Assembly: GCA_030068145.1 (NCBI GenBank)
Contig: JAPJBO010001014.1
Span: 1-64,000 of the forward strand
Reading direction: 5' to 3'
DNA: 64,000 nucleotides
Source: Diplonema papillatum
Lineage: Eukaryota > Euglenozoa > Diplonemea > Diplonemida > Diplonemidae
The notes beneath the pieces were generated by a model. It was not told where the DNA came from. It searched no databases and saw only the letters and a list, made by a program, of their open reading frames with translations. Positions 8,601-18,548 of the stretch are shown piece after piece. How positions within the stretch are numbered: position 1 is the stretch's first letter; every line of letters begins with the position of its first letter. The translations under genes and the position numbers were made by a program.

Positions 8601-9908
8601 CTGGCCGTGGCAGACGCCAGCCACGGGATCACGGTGTATGACGTCGCGCCCCTGCACCTCGACGCGGGCATCGAGGAAAAAGTGAAGGCGAACGTGCACC
8701 GCATCCGGCGCAGCTGCGCCGTCGTGCAGGCGAAGGCGGTCCGGAAGTTCACGGGGCACCAGAACACCGTCCGGTGCCTCGCCTTCACGTCCGACTCGCG
8801 GCTCCTGTTCTCCTCGTCGCTCGACGGGATCCTCTGCGCGTGGGACCTCCCCACGCACCGGCTGGTCGACGTGGTGTCGTTCCCGGCGCCCGTCACGTCG
8901 CTGACGGTGCACCCTTCTGACTACTTCATCGCGACCACACACACCAACGACCAGAACGTTTACTTATGGACCAACAAGGTCAAGTACGGGCACATCCCCA
9001 AGCCTTGGGACGTCCAGGTCCTCGGTGAAATCGCTGGGAACGCGCATGATTCGAAGCGGAAGCGTAGCGAAGGCCTGGCGGAGGCCATCGAAGCGAGGAT
9101 CGGCAGCAACAACTCGCTCTTCGTCATGCCGGAGGTAGCGATTGACGGCGTTCTGGAGGATGAATTCGACGATGAAGACGAGGAGGCGCGGCTGGACGCG
9201 CACGACAAGGAAGCGCAGGACCTTCTCGACACGAGCGCCACAGTTTCCGCGCTGGAGACCCGGCTGGTGGAGCTCTCCGAGAAGGACACTCCAGGGTGCA
9301 TCGAGTTCAGCCGCGGGCCGCGCACCAAGTGGTCGTCTCTCGTCGCCCTCGACCAGATCAAAAAGCGGAACGCGCCCATCGCCCCCCCGAAGAAGATCGA
9401 CGCGCCGTTCTTCCTCCCGTCGGCCAACGCGACGCCGTCAACCGCTGACTCGTCTGGCTCGCGCCTGCTGTCCTCCCTGAAGGCCACCGACACACAGGCA
9501 ACACCCTTCGTGCAGCTGCTCCTCAAGCAGGATTATGCCGCCGCCCTCGACCTCCTCGAGCAGAAACCGAACAACGAAGTAGACCTCGAGTTCCGGTCCC
9601 TCGTCGACACTTACTCGCTCGCCTTCGGCGAGTCCGACGAGGACGCCGTGTCGGAGTCTTCGAAGCAGAACCTGAACGCGGTGATCTCGTTCTTCGAGCA
9701 CCACCTCGCGCGGCGCAGCCGCTTTGAGTACCTGCAAGCCACCCTCAGCCTCTTCCTCCGATACACGGGGCTCATCGCCGCCAGGGACCCGGAGGCGAAC
9801 AAAAGGCTGACCCGCCTGCACGAGCTCGAAGTCGAAAACGCGGACCTGCTCTCTTCCCTCGCCGACAGCTCCGTCGCCCTCATCCGCCACTTCGTTGCCG
9901 CCGTGTGA
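5665..9908 (+). CDS. UTP21: UTP21/WDR36, small-subunit processome WD40 protein (3 exons)
   Basis: Exons 5665-5831, 6217-6283 and 6984-9908 join in frame (phases 2 and 0) to about 1052 residues; yeast and human proteins are near 940-950. UTP21 belongs to the UTP-B subcomplex that binds U3 snoRNP and is needed for 18S rRNA processing in the nucleolus. Exon 1 carries LLPYRAVGAVT, exon 2 YNLAKLQLIHV, and exon 3 two WD40 propellers, with SISFRTDGPQTMCSG, LLRERRGHYAP, SDRTFRASHVF and KFTGHQNTVRCLAF. The family's C-terminal domain starts at RTKWSSLVALDQIKKRNAP and ends in a helical tail (NAVISFFEHHLARRSRFEY). Start: the ATG at 5665 is followed by a basic K-rich tail as in other UTP21 proteins. Introns hold an R1 fragment and a LINE-like scrap. 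A decayed copy of the 3' end follows. Confidence 0.92.
6425..6515 (-). repeat. R1 fragment (half copy) in UTP21 intron 2
   Basis: Read on the minus strand this matches the 3' half of R1: the CTCGAGTATT end, the TACAACTAC stretch, and a stop at GCGTAGGCGTTCAAC. Beyond that site the similarity ends. A second GAACGCCTACGC lies at 6948-6959 near the intron's acceptor. Confidence 0.5.
6690..6800 (+). pseudogene. Possible LINE endonuclease scrap in UTP21 intron 2
   Basis: One frame reads ANRRKVATWNARSLLCM near 6740-6790. The K-[VI]-[AG]-T-W-N-x-R-[ST]-L pattern is the usual N-terminal motif of the APE-like endonuclease of non-LTR retrotransposons. The frame soon stops and no other LINE domain is visible. 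With so short a match, chance is possible. Confidence 0.25.
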
Positions 9909-10035
9909 GAGCTGATCGCACACGGGGTCCTTCTTCTATTTTGGTTCGGAAACAAAAACACGTGGGCGGAGCCAGCGGACATCGGTGCATGAGGACTCCC
10001 TCATCAGGTAGGCATGCAGAAGGGAAGCATGACCA

Positions 10036-10470
10036 CCCACTCACTCGCCTTCCGCAATTCCGATGAGGACGCTGTGCCGGAGTCTTCGAAGCAGAACCTG
10101 AACACGGTGATCTCGTTCTTCGAGCACCACCTCGCGCGGCGCAGCCGTTTTGTGTGTGTACCTGCGAGCCCAAGAGTACCAGCAAGCCACCCTCAGCTTC
10201 TTCCTCCGGTTCACCGGGCTCATCGCCGCCAGGGACCCGGAGGCGAACAAAAGGCTGTGCCGGCTGCACGAGCGCGAAGAACGCGGACCTGCTCTCTTCC
10301 CTCGCCGACAGCTCCGTCGCCCTCGTCCGCCACTTCGTTGCCGCCGTGTGAGAGCACGCGGGGTCCTTCTTCTATTTTGGTTCGGAAAAAAAAAACACGG
10401 GTGGTGCCGCGAGCGAGCGGACATCGGGGCATGAGGACTCCCTCATCAGGTAGGCATGCAGGAGTGAACA
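10036..10470 (+). pseudogene. Decayed tandem copy of the UTP21 3' end
   Basis: Bases 10036-10351 repeat 9609-9908 (helical tail to stop) and 10352-10470 repeat the 3' flank, including TCCTTCTTCTATTTTGGTTC and CATGAGGACTCCCTCATCAG. The offset is about 430 bases, so this is a direct tandem duplication. Near 10150 a GT-rich insertion interrupts the frame, and another shift follows near 10280, so the copy cannot encode the tail. There is no upstream WD40 part. Confidence 0.85.
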
Positions 10471-11835
10471 TGGCCTCCGCCCAGCCTTGCATGGGCCTTC
10501 TCTCCAACACGGATTTTCCTGCACTACCATGGGTGGTCCTCCGTGATGGGTCCACCTATGGTGTCTACGGCTTCGGACCAACACACGGCGCAGACAGGAG
10601 TACATACCATTTCTTAGTACGTTCTTGCGTTCCACCCCCACCCAGCTTCAACCGTCAACCGGCTTCTCAAAAAACACACAAAACAAGTCCGCAAGAAAAA
10701 GAAAGCGAAACCTAGCGGATTTGAGGTGATCCGTCTAGCCCATAGCACAAGGACTCACACAAGTTTCCGTTGCGTGTATCCGAAGGGGGTTTACTTTTGC
10801 CGCGCTATCGCCGTGGTGCTACCTGGAAATTACGACGAAGCTTCGACCAAAAGCGAGGCAAAATAGTGACGGCCTTTCGGGTTTCACGTGTTGAGCGGTA
10901 CTCTTTGGCATGCCATATATTCGGCATGAGGGAGAAGATGACACTACCGCTGGCGCAACACACCCGAAAGGTCGGAAAAAGTGACTCTTCTGAGTCACGT
11001 AGCGAAAAGCTGGCGTCGTGCGGTACTCATTTGCATTCAAATGACTCCCCACGAACGCAACAAGAAGACGAAAGGTTGTCGAAGAGTTGTGAATCGATTA
11101 TCGACATTCTCAGCTCTTCCGCTAGTCTTCGTCGGTGGTCAACCTCTTTGCCGAATAGCCCCCCTGCCTGGACAAGTCTCGTGTCATGCGGTCAAAAACC
11201 AGGCAACATCAACTGTTTCGCTGCTCTGGGGATGGGCTCCTAAGGTCATGCATTGTTTCAGCCTGGGACGATTTCCACAAGAGAAGCGCTACCAAAGTTA
11301 GCAGCATATGAAGCAGAGCATTGCGTTATATTACGCCGAAAAGCAGGCAACGACGGGCATCAAAGAACAACGAAACAAACAGGAAAAAAAAAAAGACGTA
11401 ATCGACTATCCCCTAGCATCAATTTTTCAACCGTTTTCGATCATCACGCTTTCTTCGTTTTTTTTCTGCCCCGAAAGTTGCCGGGGCATCCACCGGCGGG
11501 AGAGTATCAGCTGTTCTATCTCACCTCGTTTTCACCCACGTTTCTCGATCGATTCTGCGCTGCGCCGAAGGTCGTGTCGTGCGCACGACGTGCACCGCAG
11601 ACCAAGGAACAGACGTTGCGTCTGCATGTGCATCCGGTAGTGGCGTTCCTCTTTGTCGCTTGCGGCAAAGACTTGCCACGTTCAGGTTAGTGTTAGCCAC
11701 ACCATGTACCGATGCCGGCACTCGCTAGCCGTTGATGCCCATGACGGCAGCCCATCGTACAGATGAATGGCCGAAAACATCAACGATGAAGCACGACGAG
11801 CACGCAACCCGGTGAACATAATCAAGAGCCGAAGA
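10471..11835. other. Intergenic stretch without a supported gene
   Basis: Short ORFs on both strands show no recognisable domain and no GC-biased third codon position. An imperfect inverted repeat lies between about 10870 and 11000 (CCTTTCGGGTTTCACGTG against CACACCCGAAAGG). Around 10530-10620 the sequence weakly resembles the 27.2/27.7 kb repeat (GGTCCTCCGTGATGG, ACACGGCGCAGAC, ACGTTCTTGC). Confidence 0.5.
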
Positions 11836-12053
11836 TGCATCAGCACAAGAAACGCAAGGTCGCTTGCACATTGGCCCCTTGCCAAGATGAGCATCACAGG
11901 AGGTCAGAAAGTACTGGAGGTGTTGGCAAGGCCAGTGTCTTTACCTCGCCCGAAATGGGTCCAAAGGGCCGCGTGCAGCGCGAACCACAACCGCAGTTGG
12001 GCTTGCGCGCAGAAAACGGGAGTTCGGCTCAAGAAAACGTCAGCGTTGTGCAC
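11836..12053 (+). repeat. 218 bp exact repeat, copy 1
   Basis: By eye this is identical, base for base, to 18549-18766, 6.7 kb downstream in the same orientation. It contains an open frame starting MHQHKKRKVACTLAPCQ. The left flanks differ at once, and the right flank diverges after GTTGTGCAC. Confidence 0.9.
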
Positions 12054-12123
12054 TTTTCACGCCGTAGCAGAACGACCACACCCTACCCAATCCCAAGCAC
12101 CCCCTAAACACGTTCGGGGACTT

Positions 12124-12240
12124 CACAAGGATTCACAACGGAGTGACACAGCACCCGAAACGAGCGGCACCCTCTCACTCTTCTTAACCCCCTCTATACC
12201 CAAGCCTCTACGATCAACCGGAGACCTTAAAGTCCCGACC
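12124..12240 (+). repeat. Dispersed repeat R5, upstream of the 12.4 kb gene
   Basis: TTCACAACGGAGTGACACA followed by CACCCGAAACGAGC, a pyrimidine-rich stretch, then CAACCGGAGAC. A close copy lies at 12554-12660 inside the intron of the next gene, and its first part recurs at 29383-29440. The copies flank exon 1 of the membrane-protein gene. Confidence 0.75.
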
Positions 12241-12413
12241 TTCTATTCCACAAATACCGCTACGAACAGCGAAGGTACCCACCGATACTCTTTACCTCGT
12301 GTAACCGCCCTCGTTTGTCGGCTGCGTGGTCTTAAAGATGTTCCTGTTGCTGGAAGCTCCAAATCCCGGGGGCAAGCGAGTTATACCTGAAGGAGCCGCC
12401 CGAAAAGAAAACA

Positions 12414-13532
12414 ATGGTAGCCATCGAGCTGGTCGGCGTGTCCGCGGGCGCTGTCGGCCTGCTATGGTTCTTGGGCAAAAAAGAGGAGCCAGCCGCAGCG
12501 ATTCCTGACGACCAGGTTTGCCCCCGCTCTTCTTTTTATATAAACAACAACAAGGTTTCACAACGGAGTGACACAACACCCGAAACGAGCTGCACCCTCT
12601 CACTTTTCTCATCACCTCGCCATACTCAAGCCTCTACGGTCAACCGGAGACTTTAAAATACCGGCCTTCTAATCCACAAATAACGCTATAAACGCCTGCT
12701 TTGCGAAATACTAGGGGAAGCCGTCAGTTCTGTAGCCCACACGAAACGCAGGAATTTGAGTTTAATGGCGTTGTTCAACAAAGCCCCCTCCAATTATTCT
12801 TCAAGCCTGCATTACACAACAAAGACCACACACCCCTAACACTATGTATTTTGTACTGCAAAGAAACCCTTTTGGGTTTTGCCTTCGTCGGCAAAATGTA
12901 CACGCACAAGCACACGTACTGCCACCACTGCAGATGCGAGACTTTGAACCCCCGGATCTCTAAGTGAACTTGCACTCTAAAAAAACGACACCCCACAGCG
13001 ATACGCGTTGCGGAAGACGATCGACCCCGAGATGCAGACCAACATAACTACCGCCGCGCTCAATGGGTTGAAGGTGACTCCTCAGTACACGCGGTGGAGG
13101 CAGGCCCGCCTGGCTGCCCTCGACAAGGAGGTCCGGGATGCCACCGCGAGCAACTGGCGGATGCACAAGCAGATCCTCGCCACCTTCGCCGTCCTCGCGT
13201 TGTACCTCGTCGCGAATTTCAAGGTCGCCACGGCCAAGTCCGACTGGGACACCATCGTCGGGAAGCTGGTCCTTGTCCAGATGCTGCTCTGCTGCGACGA
13301 AGGCATTCACGCGTCCGCCTTCGCCTCGTTCCTGACGCTGCACCTGCTCTACGTCAAGCAAGGCTTCGGCGTCGGGTTTTACCTGTGGGTCGCGGTGCTG
13401 TTCCTGAAGGCGTACCTCACCTCGCAGTACGCGAAGAACCCCGAAACACAGCCGGCGACCATCGAAAAACGTTTCGAGGCCTTCGAGCACCTGGACCACG
13501 CAGCAATCGCCAACGAGACGTATGTAGGATAG
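12414..13532 (+). CDS. Small multi-pass membrane protein, unknown function (2 exons)
   Basis: Exon 1, 12414-12515, begins ATGGTAGCCATCGAG in an A-rich context and ends CCAG before donor GTTTGCC. Exon 2, 12999-13532, follows acceptor CCCCACAG. Both joins are phase 0, giving 211 residues. Exon 1 encodes a hydrophobic anchor (AIELVGVSAGAVGLLWFLG). Exon 2 has a charged stretch and then three or more hydrophobic segments: ILATFAVLALYLVANF, KLVLVQMLLCC to SFLTLHLLYV, and GFYLWVAVLFLKAYL. It ends in a charged tail. The product likely sits in an organelle or ER membrane. I do not recognise the family. The 3' end has been duplicated repeatedly downstream. Confidence 0.7.
12554..12660 (+). repeat. Dispersed repeat R5, intronic copy
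   Basis: This repeats 12124-12240 with few changes (CACAACGGAGTGACACAACA, CACCCGAAACGAGCTGC, CAACCGGAGACTTTAAAA). It sits in the only intron of the membrane-protein gene, 38 bases after the donor. Confidence 0.75.
12680..12790 (+). repeat. R1 half copy in the membrane-protein intron
   Basis: This matches the 5' half of R1 (CGCCTGCTTTGCGAAATACT, CTGTAGCCCACACGAAACGC) with many substitutions and ends at TTCAACAAAG, the same internal point where other half copies stop. Confidence 0.55.
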
Positions 13533-13639
13533 CACGGCGGCGCTCAGCATAGGCGTTCGGAAATAGCTGGACGTGACTCGTCTAAGCGCAGCGCTGGGTT
13601 GGAGGCCACGCTGGTTCGACACATGCAGATTCCTCGTGC

Positions 13640-14100
13640 CCTGCTCTTGATAGGCTTCTAGCAAGGCTTCGGTTATACCTGTGTTGGTCGCGGTATGCGA
13701 AGAGCCCCGATAAACAGCCGGCAACCATCTAAACACGCATCGAGGTCTTCGAGCACGTGGACCACACGGCCATCGCCAACGAAACGTGTGTACGGTATCA
13801 CGGCGGTACTCAACATACGCAATCGGAAGCGTTTGCTGCGCGTGGCTGTCAGCAATACACAAGCGGCACTGGATTGAAAGGCACGCTGATTCAGAACGCG
13901 CAGATTTTTCGTTCGTGCCTGGCGCTGTGCCTACTGGACATCAAGCTATGGCCTCGGAGTCGGGGGGTTTTTCGTGTGTTGGGACACGGCTCTGTTTCTG
14001 GCGACGAACGTCACCGTGAAACCCCCGATAAGCCATCAAAAAACGCTTTGAGGCCTTCGAGCCGCTGGACCTCGCGGCAGTTGCGAACGTCGGGGGTCTT
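13640..14100 (+). pseudogene. Two decayed tandem copies of the membrane-protein 3' end
   Basis: Bases 13660-13860 echo 13355-13600: CAAGGCTTCGG, ATGCGAAGA-CCCCGA, ACAGCCGGCAACCATC, TCGAGCACGTGGACCAC, GCCATCGCCAACGA. The echo includes the 3' flank (CACGGCGGTACTCAACAT against CACGGCGGCGCTCAGCAT). A second copy from about 13880 to 14100 repeats GATTCAG-CGCGCAGATT, CATCAAGC and AACGCTTTGAGGCCTTCGAG. Both are broken by stops and deletions and cannot be translated. Confidence 0.8.
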
Positions 14101-14429
14101 TCGTGCGTGTTAGGCCCGCGGCTCTGTTCCTCTCACCTCCTGAGTTCCTGGTACCGGACCCTGTAGTGGGTGGATTTCCCAATACTTGCCCAAGGGGAAA
14201 CCATCCATCTTGACGCTGCGAGTTCAACAACCGTGAAACGATTCTTAGCCTTAAAGGGCGAGCTCGCTGAGCAACCCACCCCAGCACAGGACGCGACCTG
14301 TTTTTCGCCCCCCAGGAAAAGAAAACACGACTCTGCATTCCCGCGAAGAAGACTTGATGCAAGCATCAAACATACATGAGAGGCAAGTAGCGCCTGAACA
14401 CGAAACTAAGATTTTCCTCCCGAAAACCA

Positions 14430-14750
14430 GCGAACCATGCTTCGGGGCCTTCGAGCGCGTGCACCGCGGCAAGTCGTCAGCGAGACTTGTGTGCGGTAGC
14501 AACCGATCAGGAGCGTTGAGCGTGAACGTCAGCAGACCGCATGCCGTGCTGGGTCGACGGCCACGCTGCTTCGGAACGTCCGGAATAGAAATGCCTGGTA
14601 CTGTGCCTGCTGTACATCAAACAATGCTGGGCTTCGGGGTTTACTGACGAGGCATACCTCACCGCGCAGGACCCGAAACCCCCCACGAGCAACAGCCGGA
14701 AGTGATCGGAAGAACGCTTCGAGGCTTTTGTGCACCTCCTTGCGCTTGTC
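14430..14750 (+). pseudogene. Further decayed copies of the membrane-protein 3' end
   Basis: CTTCGGGGCCTTCGAGCGCG near 14440 and CGTTGAGCG-GAACGTC near 14515 echo the last coding bases and flank. From 14610 a longer copy reads CTGCTGTACATCAAACAATG, CTTCGGGGTTTAC, GCATACCTCACCGCGCAGGA, AACAGCCGGAAGTGATCGGA and CGCTTCGAGGC. Frameshifts and stops are present throughout. With the copies at 13640-14100, at least four units are visible. Confidence 0.75.
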
Positions 14751-15403
14751 CCAGCGTACCCTACTGGCTTCACACGCGCACAATTACTCGGCTCCGGAGT
14801 GCGCGAACACAACCAGCAGGTACTACGCAGAGCCGGCCGATGTGTGCGCCCTACAAGTGTCGTGTTGTACCAAATGTTCGAAAAGGGAAGAACACCGAGC
14901 CACCCCGTCACCTTCCAGCACACGTCGGACCAGCAGTTCGCGTCGTTGCTGCAGGGGATGCGAATTTTGCAATGTGGGTGAAACAAAAGTGCACGATTTG
15001 CGTTGGCATGCCAGCCTCTATATTGTAGACCAGTGAACACGTGCACCAGTCGGTCGGGGCAAGGGCGCCACAGCAAATATGCAACGACGACGAAAACACC
15101 GGCGTGCTACATATGCCAAGCGCGAATGTGGTGACAGTGCTAGAATATCACCCGTCGTTATACTCGGTGGGTGTCATTGGCACGGCCAGCTACCCCAAGG
15201 GCGTGTGGGCATTGGTACGTGGCAGTTGTGCCTTGAGGAGGTAACTCAGGATGCATATGCCACGTTTTTAGAGTTAATGGGGAGCCGCAAGGCATTCCTC
15301 TCCTCTTTTGGTAGCTCCGTGCCCCAGGTTACCTGCTGAGGTTTCAAAACTGGAGAGAAGCCGGTACGCTCCGCAGCCACTCGCTGGGCGGGCGTTCTGC
15401 GTT
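14751..15403. other. Spacer without a supported gene
   Basis: A 67-codon frame at 15041-15244 (including NTGVLHMPSANVVTVLEYHP) is the most protein-like stretch, but it matches nothing I know and has no flanking exons I can place. The rest shows no coding bias. Confidence 0.4.
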
Positions 15404-15626
15404 TCTTTTTGTATAAACACCTGCTTTGTAGGAAATGATTGAGGAGATTGCCAGTTGCGATAGATCAAAGGAGGTATATGTGCTGTAGCCCACACGAAAC
15501 ACAGGTAAATCTGGGTTTAGTGGCGGGCGTAAGCGTTCAACAAAAAAGACCCACTTTGTAGTTGTATTGTTTTCTCCCCCTCTAGCCTCCTTCGAAATGA
15601 GCACAAGGCAGTCCCTCGAGTATTTT
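15404..15626 (+). repeat. R1 dispersed repeat, full copy
   Basis: This copy shows the usual order: TTTTTGTATAAACACCTGC, GATCAAAGGAGGTATATGTG, GTAGCCCACACGAAACACAG, GCGTAAGCGTTCAAC, TCTCCCCCTCTAGCCTCC and CTCGAGTATTTT. It is intergenic and serves here as the reference copy. Confidence 0.85.
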
Positions 15627-16466
15627 CATGGTAACACAAACGCGTTTGTCATTATCAAACAGAGACGGTGGGCAGCGTGCTGTTGTACCTACCACGCGCG
15701 CGCGCACAAACGCGGTCGCAATCGTTGCTCGTGACGGTTATGTCGTAGCACGGGGTCCTGCGTAGGAAGAGCCACGCAACAAACTAGGCTGCCACTACCT
15801 AGCATTCCAAGCACGTTCTTGCAATACCCTCGTCCATCCCTTGTGAAATACAACACCCCCCACTCCTTCATACTTACTAAACTAAGATTTTCACCCCCTC
15901 ATTGTGCGCAGCCAGCATCACACCCGTCGACAATACGGGAGACGGAGATATCGCGAGTGACCAGCTGCTGCACTTCGTACGCATCAAACCAGCAAGACGC
16001 AAGATCAGGCGACCAAGAGAAGGAGGGGGACGCGACCCAGAGACCCGGGCTAAGCTAGTGCAGTGGGCCTATCTTCGGAGTGGCTCACGCACTCAAAGTT
16101 CGACTTATATATCAGTCAATATATGATTCTGCGTGCAAAAAGGCATGGCCGCAAGTCGGCCTTAACATCAGTAAAAAGACCGTCCGGCACCGTTTTTGAA
16201 CAGTTTCGAACCCGCGGCATGCCGAAATCAACATTCGACAAATCATCATTCTGGCGCCGGGCCTCGACTTTTTCAGCCGTACAACGGCTGAATTTGAAAT
16301 ATCCGTGGCGAACGCGTTCATTTAAGGTGTCGGACGAAAGAAATGGATACGCTAACGCCTCCGTATGCCCAGGCACAGGTCGGACCTACTGCATACTGGG
16401 GTTCACTGTGGCTGCATCAGTGGCTTGCAGCTCTATTCGTTGACACTTAGCCGGCGTGGCGGCGCC
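15627..16466. other. Spacer with short shared repeats
   Basis: Bases 16108-16148 (ATATATCAGTCAATATATG and the following ATTCTGCGTGC) recur inverted at 18912-18956, and CACTTCGTACGCATCAAA at 15971-15988 recurs at 18955-18972. Near 15798-15830 a CATTCCAAGCACGTTCTTGC stretch is shared with the 27.2 and 27.8 kb repeats. I see no supported gene. Confidence 0.45.
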
Positions 16467-16880
16467 TTATGAGGGGGTATGCAGCAGGTGAAAGGAGAAA
16501 GTGTCAGAGGCCAGAGGAGATGATGATGGTAAGCAGAAGGAATAGTCAGTCACAAGTGCAGGCAGGAGATGATCACCTTCTTGCTCGCTTCGCGGACCCT
16601 CCTCGTTTGGCAGGCTTCCGCTTTGGAAGCTTGTTGTCACAGAGTCAGAGTCAGATCCACTATCCTTGGAATCCTGCGAATCGGACTCCGTAGAGTAGTG
16701 CGTGTTTTCCGAGCTGCCAGCCCCTGTAGTTTTGCACTCGTCATGCCGACTGTACGAAAGCAACCTGCGCAAAGACTCTCGGTTGCGCCACTGCGACCAC
16801 AGTGCCTGCTTCACTACAGCAGGAAGATCATCCACTCTGTAGATGACGGTTCGCTTTTCATTGCACTCTGAGCAGGACAT
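16467..16880 (-). CDS. Hypothetical Ser/Asp-rich ORF, minus strand
   Basis: A 137-codon frame starts MSCSECNEKRTVIYRVDDLP and continues into a Ser/Asp/Glu-rich stretch (STESDSQDSKDSGSDSDSV). It would be the only minus-strand gene in the window. Its codon use is not GC-biased like the confirmed genes, and a TIR element lies close by. It may be a remnant of a mobile element or a chance frame. Confidence 0.2.
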   Translation of the reverse strand: MSCSECNEKRTVIYRVDDLPAVVKQALWSQWRNRESLRRLLSYSRHDECKTTGAGSSENTHYSTESDSQDSKDSGSDSDSVTTSFQSGSLPNEEGPRSEQEGDHLLPALVTDYSFCLPSSSPLASDTFSFHLLHTPS

Positions 16881-17086
16881 TTACCCTCGAATGTTGCCTT
16901 TTATCCCATCCCAGCCCATTTCTTTGTGGGTTTGGAGGCTCCTCGCAGGCAGCAACGACTGCTTGGACAGGCGTCTTCAAGTTGTCCGGACTGGATGCTT
17001 GTTGTGAACGCTCCTGTCTATGCACCCCCCAGAAGTATCTGCTTCGGATGCTACACAGCGTGCCTTTCGGCGGAGCAGAACCCATC

Positions 17087-17303
17087 TATCATGCAGGGTC
17101 AGAACCTTGTGTCTTTTTTAAACGCTCCCGCGGGGCCGATGGACCCCAAAAAAAATTTTTGGCAAAAAAAAATTTTGCTCAACTTCCTCAAAAAATTCTG
17201 CAGAGTTTGTTCCAAACTTTTAAAATTCAAAAACCCCATTTTTTTTCCGGATTTTTTTTTTTGCCATTTCCAAAAAGACTCAAGGTTCTGACCCTGCATG
17301 ATA
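17087..17303. mobile_element. 217 bp TIR element (MITE-like)
   Basis: A perfect 23 bp terminal inverted repeat begins TATCATGCAGGGTCAGAACC at the left and ends with its reverse complement at 17281-17303. The inverted match runs on imperfectly through a GTCTTTTT block. The interior is strongly A/T-rich with homopolymers (AAAAAAAATTTTT), unlike the GC-rich surroundings, and has no coding capacity. No transposase is nearby. A partial terminus (TATCATGCAGGATTCGAAG) lies at 17686-17704. Confidence 0.75.
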
Positions 17304-17331
17304 TCCTCTGGAAGGAGCAAATTCGGGCAAA

Positions 17332-17898
17332 GTGCCGACCACGACTGCGGTGAGAACAATGCCACACGCATTCTTTATCGAGGTTCCGACACTGCCAGCG
17401 ATTTTTTTGCCGCTTGGTTTTGCAACACAGCTCGTTGACATGGAATACAATGAGAAGGAGAACATGCAACGTTTTGCGATTGAAGAATTCGGATGCAGTT
17501 GCAGAGAATTCTTCAGGAGCCTGCTGACAGCCGCAAAACCTCGGCCGTACAAGGAATACAAGCATCTTGGTGGTGGGATGGTAGTGCGCCTGATACCAGC
17601 CGGCAGCAAAATAAACGGGTACTCTTCAAGACGGCACAGAAGGTGGGGCGTTCCACAGGGTTGTTCACAAGCCGGACATCGTATTATCATGCAGGATTCG
17701 AAGGTGAGTGTATCTTACTCTCACTTCTGCAAGCGACGACCGTCCAAACAAAAAGAGCCGGCGCAGTTAGTGCGATCGGAGACGAGAAACTCCCGGTACT
17801 CTTCCTCTTGCTTCTCTGGGAATGACTGCTATACCACGTATTTTAGAACAACCCTCAGAAGACTTACCGAGCTAGCGGTGGTATTTGGCCACCTTTAG
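17332..17898 (+). CDS. Hypothetical ORF next to the TIR element
   Basis: A 188-codon frame includes MPHAFFIEVPTLPAIFLPLG and a Lys/Arg-rich second half. A second frame from 17493 overlaps it and also looks partly protein-like, which suggests a frameshifted remnant. A textbook donor AAG|GTGAGT occurs at 17703. No family is recognised, and third-position GC is lower than in confirmed genes. Confidence 0.2.
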   Translation: MPTTTAVRTMPHAFFIEVPTLPAIFLPLGFATQLVDMEYNEKENMQRFAIEEFGCSCREFFRSLLTAAKPRPYKEYKHLGGGMVVRLIPAGSKINGYSSRRHRRWGVPQGCSQAGHRIIMQDSKVSVSYSHFCKRRPSKQKEPAQLVRSETRNSRYSSSCFSGNDCYTTYFRTTLRRLTELAVVFGHL

Positions 17899-18426
17899 CT
17901 AAAATGCTGGTCGGGTGGCCGGGGGTGGGCAAAAGGCCCTAACCAATCCAGAAGCTCAGGACAGGCTCGATGCTCGACAGACATCCTGTCCTGAGGGCCA
18001 CCGTGTGTAAGCCAGACGGAAAACTCTCAAATGCGAAGAGCTCAGTTGCAAAAATATCACACAAGCTTCAAATGCACCCTCGAAGGCCTCGAGACCGCTA
18101 AGGAGGGGGCCGAACTTTTATGCTTGGATTTCGACCAAATAACTAGGGAAAAGTTGAGAGCCTGGAGTTAAGGGGTTAAATGGATGAACCAGGGAAGGAA
18201 CAAATCTGCGCATAACAATGTCATGTACGTTCACGATGATCGTGAACAAAGTTATGCTGCAACAAGGAAAGATGGCAGCAGAAGCCGCACCAGTCCTCTC
18301 CCAGATAGCACTGGACGCTTACGAGCAGTGCATGTCGGGATTGCCGCGGCTGTTTTGAAATACGGTGACCACGTCAGCAACGCCGGTGGCCCCGTCGTTT
18401 TGGCGCGGCTGTGATGCAAAACGGAG
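17899..18426. other. Spacer without a supported gene
   Basis: A short inverted repeat near 18222-18250 (GTACGTTCACGATGATCGTGAAC) could form a hairpin. No coding region is supported. Confidence 0.4.
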
Positions 18427-18494
18427 CCAGTCGCCCAGCCAGTCGCCCAGCCAGTCGCCCAGCCAGTCGCCCAGCCAGCTGCCCAGCCAGCCGC
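18427..18494 (+). repeat. 12 bp minisatellite
   Basis: About five tandem units of CCAGTCGCCCAG, the last two diverged. It lies 55 bases before the 218 bp exact repeat and is open in one frame as Ser-Gln-Ser-Pro units, but no gene context supports translation. Confidence 0.85.
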
Positions 18495-18548
18495 CAGGAC
18501 AACACCCTTGTGAGCTGGTGGCAGGGAAGGCCGAGGCGAGCCATCCAG

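Noticed and set aside
10870-11000. Structured RNA gene in the imperfect inverted repeat
   Set aside because: Pairing is interrupted, and no promoter box or conserved partner copy is visible in the window.
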